A DNA stretch of 64,000 nucleotides from Limnanthes douglasii subsp. nivea (Eukaryota; Streptophyta; Magnoliopsida; Brassicales; Limnanthaceae): assembly GCA_036936605.1 (NCBI GenBank), contig JAUPFV010000002.1:166355739-166419738 (forward strand), in the 5' to 3' direction. Below are positions 55,149-64,000 of this stretch, one piece after another. Position numbers and translations under genes: made by a program. The notes under the pieces are model-generated. The model saw nothing but the letters and a program-made list of their open reading frames with translations. It was not told where the DNA came from and searched no databases. Positions within the stretch are counted from its first letter, which is position 1. Every line of letters starts with the position of its first letter.

Positions 55149-55720
55149 TTGTTTAGAATCTACTTGGTCACCCCGAACAGAATCCACATCAAAGGCTGTC
55201 AGCCGATATCTCAAATTGTTGTTCTCCAACGTGAGCTATTTGGTTATCCTACGGCACATCTGGTCGATAGAAAGCATTCAACGAAGAAGATGAGTATTTG
55301 GCCGGACCGTGGGATCATCTGGTTACCTCTTTCCCACTCGACTAGGGCTTATCTTTTGCCAAACCATGTTCCTGTTCATGGTTTTGAGGCCTGTGGGGGA
55401 TAAGGAAGCATTGATTATTGACCCAAGCACAGTGGTTAATACGAAGGATGTCGATAAGGCATGAATTGCCACAGTGTAAGGTGAAAAGGAAGACGCCACG
55501 TCCGGGTCGACCTCGTAAGTCGACGAGGTCCAAATTTTGCAGCGATAAAAAACTCTACGCCAAAGAAAAGCCAAAATACCAGCTGTGTTAGAGTATTGCT
55601 TAGACAAGGATCATGTAAACGAGCACAGTTTGTCTCGCCCTACTACCGCTGCGGAAGGAAGGCAAAGAGCGGTCCATATGTGTATCGATAAATGGGAACT
55701 TAAATAGGTTGGAGGGGCTC
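55149..55720. other. GC-richer patch with overlapping open frames
   Basis: Less AT-rich than its neighbours, with an 84-codon plus-strand frame (55149-55403) and a 94-codon minus-strand frame (55607-55323). Neither resembles a family I recognise and neither has a promoter or splice context, so neither is called as a gene. Confidence 0.35.
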
Positions 55721-56939
55721 AACAGAGAGTCGTCGTGCATCTAGCAGCCCTCGATTTTTAATGGAGGTGAACATCCTACCAGATAATAATGCCAGCGCCT
55801 TCTTCGTTGATGTATCGAAAACTCAAGTATTGCCCCGTGCTAGCGCGTTATAATAATATGACGATGGTAGATATCCAGCAGAGATAGTTGGATATGGAGA
55901 TAAACGTTTGTTGTTCTTTCACTTTAGCATACTATGCAACTACTCTTCTAAAATTGAGTTTGCTAAAAACAAATAGTCATATTTCTTACAAGAGGTTTTA
56001 TGGACATATAAGATGACCATTAGAGCTTTGGTTTATGGTCATAGAATACAATTTTACTCATGATGAATAAATAACGAGGAAAGACAAATGATTGTTGATT
56101 TGATAGAAAAGCGTCGAAATGAGCAAGTATGACCAAAACACTATTATAGGTTAATGAAAAATAAATTTTATTCAAAGTTGAAGATAAAGAGTTTCAAAGA
56201 AATGGATTTGATGCCAAGGAAAGGTTTTCGTGGATCAATATACAAATATGTTAGTAACCATTTCCTAGTTGAGAAGGCAATTTAATATTGTATATAAAAG
56301 GTATAATTAATATAGGACTGAAAATTTGATTTAACTATTTTTGTTTTCTAAGTATTTTTATTATTGTTATTTTAAAAATAAAATAAAGTTATTGGGTATT
56401 TATTACCTAAAATATAGTGTTGAATATTTAAAATCATTTAATTCTCTTTTAAGATAGTTAAAGAGAAATATTTCATTTGTATAACTTGTCTTTATTTGTA
56501 TGGCTACAAATAAAACCATAGAGTGTTTATAATAAACAGATTCTTTCAAGTTATAAGATATTAATAAAAAACGTATTTCTACTCAAAATATTTATCGATG
56601 ACAAATCTATCTCTATACTATTTTTGTGAGAAACAATGTGATTTATACTTATCAAAGGCTTTCTCATCTCCTTTGTGGTGCAGCTCGATTCATCATCTAT
56701 CTTATTGTGTTTACGAGTCAAACAAACACTCCATCTACCGCTACATGTATCATCTGAATATGTTCAAAGTGTGAGTGTTCTATAAAAATTAACTTCTACA
56801 GACAAACCACTTTCATGCCTACATCACATAGTATGAGAGCAAAAATATATGTTATCAAGAGTAGAAAACACTATGGAGACACTTTTAAAATTTATGATTA
56901 TTATGCAAAACTAATATGTGAATATATAGTGAAACGATG
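55721..56939. other. No recognisable gene
   Basis: AT-rich. A short lysine-rich stretch near 56150-56280 (MKNKFYSKLKIKSFKEMD) looks coding-like but matches nothing known to me. Confidence 0.35.
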
Positions 56940-58330
56940 TGCACACAAGGTGAACAAGTTTGTACTGTGAGGAACGAATTTAGAGAACGTATTGGGTTAA
57001 TTGAGAGGCTCCCAGTGGATTTAGAGCCATCAGAAACAATCTACCTCCACAACAATAATAACAACGTGTTGAAAATAAAAAATGATGATGATAATATTCC
57101 TAATTAAAAAGATGACCATTTAGACCCTTTGTTTCATCAAAATAAAAAAGATATCCTCTTGGAAGAGGAATAACGAGGGAGGAAAAACTAACGAGGCCTA
57201 GAAATAAAAACCTTTGTTATTCATTGGGAAATCAGTTTGTAATACTTACATAGATTCACAAAAACCTTATGGAGTATATATTTGAATGTTATGGGTATAA
57301 TACGTGAAAGAAGCTTGCCTCTAGATACTGTACAATTTTCATAAGTTCTCTTATTTGGTAGGATAAAGAAGTGATACATTGAAGAAAGAAACATTTGAAA
57401 CCCATTAGAAATTGAGAAGACATGAAATCTTTTAAGGAGAATGTATTTATCTACTTATTACCACCATGATATATAAATACATTTAAGGGAGCTGTCACAA
57501 CAAACCCGAACTATCTAGGAGTATTTTGATGAGTTTGCACATCTCAAAAATCGATTGGAACCACAATAGTCTAAGGACGCACTAATGGTACAATGCATAG
57601 ATGGTTTGTAAGAATGTATTGCAAGAGAGGTGGAAAGGTAACCATACATTAAATTCTATGAATTATTCCATGTTGTTATTTTGAGCATCAAATCAAGCGC
57701 AACATTAAAAAACCACTTCCAATCCGACTAAAAGAATACAATTGTGGACTCCAAGCAACAATACATCGATGGGTGAAGGAAAATCGGTGTATACTAATGA
57801 GAAAATTAACATAAATAAAATTAAAGTTCAAAGATAACTAAAACAGAAGATCTGCTAAGTAAATCAAATCTTTTTTTATCTTCTAATATTGTTTGTTTGA
57901 AGAGTCTTTATCCATAATTATTTGATAAAACCTATTGAGGATTCTCAATTTTACAAAGACAAATATGCCTATTGAAATATCTTATTTGCCCAATAAGGAT
58001 AAGGATTTTAGATGATTGTGTTCCCGAAGAAATCATTCATCAGTCATCACAGATTCGTCGGATTAAGCATAAGATTGACTTGGTACGAGGAACATCTATT
58101 ATTGTCTGGGTATTGCAAACATGGTATAACCATCTATAGCATTAAACGTTCCTGATCTACATTGATCACGAGTCATTGAAATACTTAAAGGGCCAACAAA
58201 AATTGAAAAAAATTAGATGTTTAAAGTTCCAAACAAATATGTAAGTTCCGGATTATGGAATTGTGACTGATTGTTGGATGTTAAGACACTAAGGACCATG
58301 TACTTGCACCAAATGTTAGTTTTGAAGAAG
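56940..58330 (+). pseudogene. Chromovirus relic: gag plus RNase H fragment
   Basis: The gag block MEYIFECYGYN near 57270 and the RELSQQTRTI ... EYFDEFAHLKNRLE stretch near 57490-57560 match the minus-strand gag relic at 19060-19800 more closely than the CRM copies. An RNase H piece follows near 58160 (YIDHESLKYLKGQQKL). Protease, RT palm and integrase are not seen. Stops occur every 20-40 codons. Confidence 0.65.
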
Positions 58331-59933
58331 CGTATCATCTCTTGGACTGATTTTAGGAATTTTCTTTTCTCGAGTACTTTTGGTAGGGGCCCACTATCCT
58401 TAATCCAAATATGTCAAATGAAACAATTTCGCTGATAAACTCCATTGAATACTTGGGGATTAAATTATATTTAAAATTGCTTGCAATTGTCACAATGTCA
58501 ATCGAGTGTCATAGTGTCCTCGTGAACTGTAGGCCGACACTAGTCTGACAACTTGTGGAGGGTTCTATAACTATGATACCTTCTTTTTTTGGAGTTATTC
58601 GAGTACAAAGATGGATTTAACTAAGCCTAAACATCGAAGAATGAGTTATGATAGACCTTGGCAGTAAATAATTTTATCAAGCACAATGTAAAGAGCATTT
58701 CATAATTTGACACTTATAGCTTTGATTATATACATTCGGGTGCTTCCCTTGCATGAGGCTATCTAAGATTGGGTTTTTCCAATCATTTGATTATTTTATC
58801 GACATGGACTTACAAGATGTTTTAGATCGCTCATCCCTTATCGATTTGTGGATATACAATGATTTACAGGTAATGACCTAAAGTTTTGAATCAAAATTAT
58901 ACACCGAAGCTAGTTTGGATATTTTGTTTTCAACCCCTGTTACATTTTTGTACTAAATTTGTTCGAGTTTGGAATTATGAACCCAACCAATGTTATATAT
59001 AGGATGAGAGTATTTTTTTTATGATTTTGGCTTGTCCTAAAGCATGATTGGCTATAACTTGAGAGTCAATGAGAAATCTCGCGTCATGCCTCATAGATTT
59101 GGGGCGTACAAAGCCACGTTATTATTTCTTCATAATTGGCCCCGTTAGTAGATGTATTGATGAAGAGAGTATTATGTATAAATAATGAGTTAGAAACCAA
59201 CACCAGATCCTTCACTGCTCCGGCCCACGTTTGTACAGACGAGCAATAGTCGTTTAGGATTAGATTCTGAGACGGTAGGTCGTTCGGTCTGGAACTTAGT
59301 AAATAAATATGTCAGATCATGAGCATTGATAGTTTTTCATGGCTCAAACTTAATATTGAGATCTCCTAACTCTGCAAACCACCAAAGGAAAATATGTTTG
59401 AACCATAATAATGCAGTCTTGGAAATATAGCCTTATTTTTCTAGCTGTCACTAAAAAATATATGGAAATTCTTTCCCGTAGAAGATATTGAGCTTCGACA
59501 ACGAGAATAGATTAGTTGACATAGTAGATAGTTTAGTCGGTTTTTCATTCATCTTTAACCAAAACAACACGTAGAGCATTGTCAGGTACCGCCAGATATA
59601 ATTAAAGGGTGTCACATAGGTTTGGTCACACTAGGACTTTGAGGAAGCCAAATACGTTTTTGTGTTTTAGAATATTTTATCGCACACATGTTCGGTAAAC
59701 TAAAACTTACCTTAGTTTATTGAAAAATGGGGTGCATTGGTTGGAGGACCGGGTGATGAGCTGATTTTATCGTTTCTAGATTCGCTACTTGAAGTAGGTA
59801 TATCTGAATTATTTTTTCAATTATAAAGTACCCGACAAACTTTCTAGAACAAAATTTGAATATACATTTCTCTAGATTGAATTTCCGGTTAAGTACTCAA
59901 TTTTTTTTAAAGATCTCTTCCAAATCTGCAAGA
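58331..59933. other. No recognisable gene
   Basis: AT-rich, no domain or long frame. Directly abuts the broken 3' end of CRM-5. Confidence 0.4.
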
Positions 59934-62054
59934 TGACCTCAAATCCATTTCATCTGCGATAAAAGGAACCCAATCAGAACCATTAAAGGTAGGACTCACT
60001 TTATACTTACCTCGTAGGTCAAGTTGATACGCATTATTGCTGATCTTTTTTGTTACTTCAAATGGTCCATCAATACTAGGCATCAATTTTGACTTCCTCT
60101 CTTCTGGAAATCTTTCCTTTCTCAAGTGCACCCATACTTGATCTCCAACCTCAAAAACTTTCTCACGTCTTCCCTTGTTTGCTTGTTTGACATATTGCTC
60201 AGTTTTCTTTTCTATGTTTTTCCTTGCATCATCATGGATCTGTTTTACAAGTTCAGCTTTCTTTTTCCCATCTATGCTAGTTCTTTCACTGAAAGGCAAA
60301 GGAATTATATCCAAAGGAGATATTGGGTTAAATCCATAAATAATTTGAAAAGGAGAGTACTTAGAAGCAGAATGCATAGAATGATTGTATGCAAATTCAA
60401 CATGCGGCAAAAATTCTTCCCAAGTTTTCAAGTTCTTTTTAATCAATGCACCTAGAAGAGTGGACAAAGTCCTATTTACTACTTTTGTTTGTCCATCAGT
60501 TTGTGGGTGACAGCTAGTAGAAAATAAAAGCTTAGTCCCTAACTTAGACCACAAATTTTTCCAAAAGTAACTTAGACACTTAGTGTCCCTATCTGAAACT
60601 ATCGTCCTAGGCATGCCATGCAAACGAACTATCTCTTTAAAGAACAGATTAGCAATGTGCAACGCATCATCAGTTTTGTGACAAGCAACAAAGTGTGCCA
60701 TTTTAGAGAATCGATCAACAACCACAAAAATGGAATCCTTACCAGTTGTAGTCCTAGGCAATCCAACTAAAAAGTCCATAGATATATCATTCCAAGGATG
60801 CGTAGGAATATGTAAAGGAGTATACAAACCGTGGGATTGAACCTTAGATTTGGCTTGTTTGCAAGTAGCACATCTGTCACAGATTCTTTCAACATCCCTC
60901 CTCATATGTGGCCAATGGAAGTGATCCAGCATTACCTTGAGAGTTTTAGCTATTCCAAAATGTCCCATTAAGCCTCCTTCATGGGCTTCTCTAACAAGTA
61001 AATCTCTCATGGAACAATTAGGCACACATAAACGTTTATCAAAGAATAAGAATCCTTCGTGCCTATAGAACCGCCCTGAAGCAAACTTTTCACATGCTTG
61101 ATACATCTTTCCAAAATCAGAATCATTTTCATATAAACTCTTAAGATGATCAAATCCTAAAACCTTAGCTTCAAGAGTAGTGATTAAGGCATACCTTCGG
61201 GACAATGCATCAGCAACAATATTTTCTTTACCTTGTTTGTATTTGATGACATATGGAAATGTCTCAATAAATTCTATCCACCTTGCATGTCTTTTGTTAA
61301 GTTTTTGCTGACCTTTTAGGTGTTTGAGAGATTCATGGTCAGTGTGTATGACAAACTCCTTTGGCAACAAGAAATGCTGCCATGTTTGCAAAGCACGAAC
61401 TAAGGCATACAACTCCTTGTCATAAGTAGGAGAGTTTTGAGTAGCTCTTCCAAGCTTTTCACTGAAATAAGCTATGGGTTTTTTATCCTGCATCAAAACA
61501 GCTCCAATCCCAATTCCAGAAGCATCACATTCAATCTCAAAAGTTTTAAGAAAATCAGGTAATGTCAAGACAGGAGCATGAGTAAGCTTCTCTTTTAAGG
61601 ATTGAAATGCTTCTTCTTGAGGTTGTTCCAAATTGAAACCAACGTCCTTCTTTATTATTTCAGTGAGTAAGGTGCTGAAATCTTTGACAAAACGCCTATA
61701 AAATCCTGCAAGGCCGTGGAAGCTTCTCACTTCTCCAACTGTTTTTGGACTTGGCCATTCGCGGATTGCCTTAATCTTTTCCTCATCCACCTTAATACCA
61801 TCTGCACTTTTAACAAAACCTAAAAAGACAAGATTATCGGTACAAAAAGTGCATTTCTTAAGATTAGCATAGAGATTTTCCTTCCTAAGTACACTTAAAA
61901 TCAATTTCAGGTGGTGAACATATTCTTCTAAGCACTTGCTGTAAATTAAGATGTCATCGAAATATACTACAACAAAAACTCCTATATAAGCCCTTAGAAC
62001 ATGATTCATTAACCGCATGAATGTACTAGGTGCATTAGTCAGCCCAAATGACAT
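59907..62054 (-). CDS. CRM-5 RT-RNase H-integrase, 715-codon open frame, integrase Glu changed
   Basis: Starts at an internal ATG in the RT palm ([20 protein letters not shown]). YFDD lies at about residues 32-35, RNase H from about 170 ([25 protein letters not shown]), the integrase HHCC at about 380-425, core Asp in SMDFLVGLP at about 463 and SDRDTKCL at about 525. The third core residue is Lys: [11 protein letters not shown], codon AAA instead of GAA. A 3-residue deletion occurs in the RT/RNase H link (DFSTLLTEI). The last ~9 codons before the stop at 59907 are foreign. The RT fingers are missing from this frame. Confidence 0.82.
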   Translation of the reverse strand: MSFGLTNAPSTFMRLMNHVLRAYIGVFVVVYFDDILIYSKCLEEYVHHLKLILSVLRKENLYANLKKCTFCTDNLVFLGFVKSADGIKVDEEKIKAIREWPSPKTVGEVRSFHGLAGFYRRFVKDFSTLLTEIIKKDVGFNLEQPQEEAFQSLKEKLTHAPVLTLPDFLKTFEIECDASGIGIGAVLMQDKKPIAYFSEKLGRATQNSPTYDKELYALVRALQTWQHFLLPKEFVIHTDHESLKHLKGQQKLNKRHARWIEFIETFPYVIKYKQGKENIVADALSRRYALITTLEAKVLGFDHLKSLYENDSDFGKMYQACEKFASGRFYRHEGFLFFDKRLCVPNCSMRDLLVREAHEGGLMGHFGIAKTLKVMLDHFHWPHMRRDVERICDRCATCKQAKSKVQSHGLYTPLHIPTHPWNDISMDFLVGLPRTTTGKDSIFVVVDRFSKMAHFVACHKTDDALHIANLFFKEIVRLHGMPRTIVSDRDTKCLSYFWKNLWSKLGTKLLFSTSCHPQTDGQTKVVNRTLSTLLGALIKKNLKTWEEFLPHVEFAYNHSMHSASKYSPFQIIYGFNPISPLDIIPLPFSERTSIDGKKKAELVKQIHDDARKNIEKKTEQYVKQANKGRREKVFEVGDQVWVHLRKERFPEERKSKLMPSIDGPFEVTKKISNNAYQLDLRGKYKVSPTFNGSDWVPFIADEMDLRSSCRFGRDL

Positions 62055-62685
62055 TACTAATCATTAATATAGTCCATGCTTAGTTTTAAATGCAGTTTTC
62101 CACTCATCCCCTTCTTTCATCCTAATTTGGTGATAACCACTTTTAAGATCAATCTTAGAAAAAAATGGTAGAACCATGCAATTCATCTAACATATCATCT
62201 AATCTAGGTATAGGATGGCGATACTTTACTGTTATGTTGTTGATGGCTCTGCAATCAACACACATTCTCCAGCTTCCATCTTTCTTGGGCACAAGTAGAA
62301 CTGGTACCGCACAAGGACTCATGCTTTCACGGATATGTCATTTTTCCATCAGTTCACTGATTTGCCTTTGCAATTATTTTGTCTCCACTGGATTAGTTCT
62401 ATAAGCAGATCTGTTAGGAAGGGAGGCTTCAGGTACAAAATCTATTTGGTGTTCGATACCTCTAATTGGTGGAAGCCCCTTTGGATTGTCTTCAGGGAAT
62501 ACATCTTCAAATTCCTGCAAGAGAGAAGTCATCTCACTCGGCAACACCGGTATCAAGTTAGTTAAACTCATAAGAGTTTCCTTAAACACAAAAAGTAACA
62601 TAGGTTGCTTAGAGAATAATGCTTTCTTAACCTCCCCAGATTTTGTATAGAAATTTGAATGTTTAGTTACCCGACTTTCCTTGTT
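62055..62685 (-). pseudogene. CRM-5 protease-RT linker and RT fingers, broken
   Basis: The open piece 62601-62374 covers the linker (LLQEFEDVFPEDNPKGLPPI) to a stop. The RT fingers follow in the same frame with stops. One extra T in a T-run near 62162 shifts the frame, and two stop codons at about 62067-62062 replace Glu-Trp before the palm. Confidence 0.8.
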
Positions 62686-63393
62686 CTACATATGATTTTG
62701 ATCTTGGTAAACTTCTCGTGGAGTCATGGGAACTAGAGCGGTTTTCCTTCCTTGAAACTCAAATGTATGGCGATTAGTGAATCCATCATGGATAACCTTT
62801 CGATCAGATTTCCATGGCCTTCCTAACAGTATGTGACTAGCCTCCATTGGTAGAACATCACATAAAACTTCATCTTCGTACTTACCAATGGCTAAGGGAA
62901 CTTCCACTTGGTGGCTAACTTTCATTTCTCCATTGTCGTTAAGCCATTGAAGCTTGTAAGGTGCTGGATGCTTTTTCGTTTTTAAACCAAGCTTCTTTAC
63001 CATAGATTCACTTACCACATTGGTACAACTGCCTCCATCGATAATAAGACTACAAACTTTCCCTTGAACAAGACACCTAGTGTGAAGCAGATTCTCCCTT
63101 TGCTCTTGTTCTTCTTCTTTTGTTTGAACGCTTAAAGACCTTCTGGCTACCAATAAATCTCGTTTAGCAGGTCGCTCTAAGTGTTCTTCGGAAGAATCAG
63201 AGACAATTTCTTCTTCCTCTGAAATTATTTCTCTATTATCTAGAATTGTCATAATCTTCTTATTAGAACACTCATAAGCATAATGTCCCATCCCTTTGCA
63301 CTTGAAACACTTAACATCACAAGTTCTGATTGCAACCTCTTTAGGTTTGCCCTTGTTATCAATAGACAATGGTGTTCCAGATTTTTGGTTCAC
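62686..63393 (-). pseudogene. CRM-5 gag zinc knuckle and protease
   Basis: An open frame of 235 codons. The zinc knuckle reads CFKCKGMGHYAYEC (about residue 28-41), so all metal ligands are kept. The protease has IIDGGSC (about residue 115-121). It ends in TAG where CRM-2 has CAG. Confidence 0.85.
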
Positions 63394-63411
63394 CTCTACA
63401 TAGCTTCCTTT

Positions 63412-64000
63412 CTAATAATTGGTCTTCTCATCTTTTGAATAACTTGGCTTAATTGTTACTGCCCCTGAACCGTAACTTGATCTTGAGGAGTTCTTTCTTT
63501 TAACTTGTTGTTCAAATACCAAAGCTTTGTGTAGCATCTCTTCTAGTTCAACATAATACTGAGTTTCCAATCTGTCTTGAATTTCTCTATTTAAACCCCC
63601 AAGAAACCTTGACATTGTTGCCTCTCTATCTTCTGAAATATCAGCTCGCAACATTAAGGTCTCCATTTCTTGATAATACTCTTCAACAGATCGGCTTCCT
63701 TGTGTTAATCTCCTCAACTTTAGATGCAGCTCACGGTGGTAATGACTATGAACAAACCTCTTCCGCATAATGGCTTTTATTTCTGCCCATGATTCTATAG
63801 GATGTTCCCCATTACGCCTTCTTGAGGTAACTAGTTGATCCCACAAACTAAGAGCATAATCATAAAATTCAGTAGCAGCAATTCTTACTCGATTGGTCTC
63901 CGTGTAGTGTTGAACGTTGAAAACGAGTTCAATCTTCTTTTTCCATTCCAAATAGGCATCTAGATCGTTTTTTCCATGGAAAGGTGGAATCTTAATCTTG
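63412..64000 (-). pseudogene. CRM-5 gag, N-terminal part
   Basis: Frame from the window edge (KIPPFHGKNDLDAYLEW) to TAG at about 63414, which replaces a Gln codon. Contains VEEYYQEMETLMLRADISED and the ELEEMLHKALVFEQQVK capsid end. The ATG at 63951 is internal. Confidence 0.85.

Larger units (their letters stand above)
59934..64000 (-). mobile_element. CRM-5: CRM-like chromovirus, both ends missing from window
   Basis: Minus-strand gag, protease, RT, RNase H and integrase. The 5' end lies beyond base 64000. The 3' end breaks at 59934, inside the integrase C-terminal segment, about 30 bp short of the expected LTR; unrelated sequence follows. Stops at about 63414, 62688, 62062-62067 and others. 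Pol has the longest open frame of the window. Confidence 0.92.

Noticed and set aside
55149..55403. 84-codon open frame as a host gene
   Set aside because: Overlaps an equally long opposite-strand frame, no domain, no splice or promoter context; left as an unassigned patch.

Overview
The window is transposon-dominated nuclear DNA of a flowering plant, probably a eudicot; the species cannot be assigned. It is AT-rich and has plant-type Ty3/gypsy and Ty1/copia LTR retrotransposons, a plant L1-type LINE, Mutator-like (MULE) genes with FAR1-type DNA-binding domains, and fold-back MITEs. I see no intact host gene, tRNA, rRNA or prokaryotic feature. Almost every coding region is broken by stops, frameshifts or deletions.

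The main family is a chromovirus whose reverse transcriptase and integrase look like the CRM clade. Five copies or derivatives are present: CRM-1 (1-4681, +, cut by the window edge), CRM-2 (27799-34195, +, both LTRs), CRM-3 (41794-44190, -, an internally deleted copy with three LTR blocks), CRM-4 (44677-45375, +, integrase fragment) and CRM-5 (59934-64000, -, cut by the window edge). The LTR begins inside pol, so the C-terminal tail of the polyprotein is encoded by the LTR.

The second group is Tat-type gypsy. Tat-A (about 6600-13054, +) carries an extra RNase H and two fold-back MITEs. Tat-B (26346-27798, +) is an LTR and gag cut off by CRM-2. Tat-C (34196-37754) is a 3' end with an antisense accessory ORF and 3' LTR. 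Element B (40658-46737) is a Tat-A relative with LTRs at both ends and a target-site duplication. Tat-D starts at 48186.

Other blocks are a FAR1/MULE transposase gene with a C-terminal OTU domain (15086-18245, -), lying beside a SANT-like ORF and a plant-mobile-domain-like fragment (13379-14835); a LINE (about 19860-24950, +); a second MULE 5' end (37755-38565, -); a copia element (about 38830-48185, -) split by element B; and chromovirus gag relics at 19060-19800 and 56940-58330.

The order of events can partly be read from the nesting. Element B inserted into copia reverse transcriptase, and CRM-derived DNA then entered element B gag. Tat-D lies at the upstream end of copia. Tat-C ends inside MULE-2. 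A junction joining Tat-B gag to a CRM LTR occurs twice, in inverted orientation, at 27.8 kb and 44.2 kb. The strongest leads are this duplicated chimeric junction and its in-frame fusion ORFs, the MITE family with 10-bp target duplications, and the hairpin repeats around the MULE/OTU cluster.
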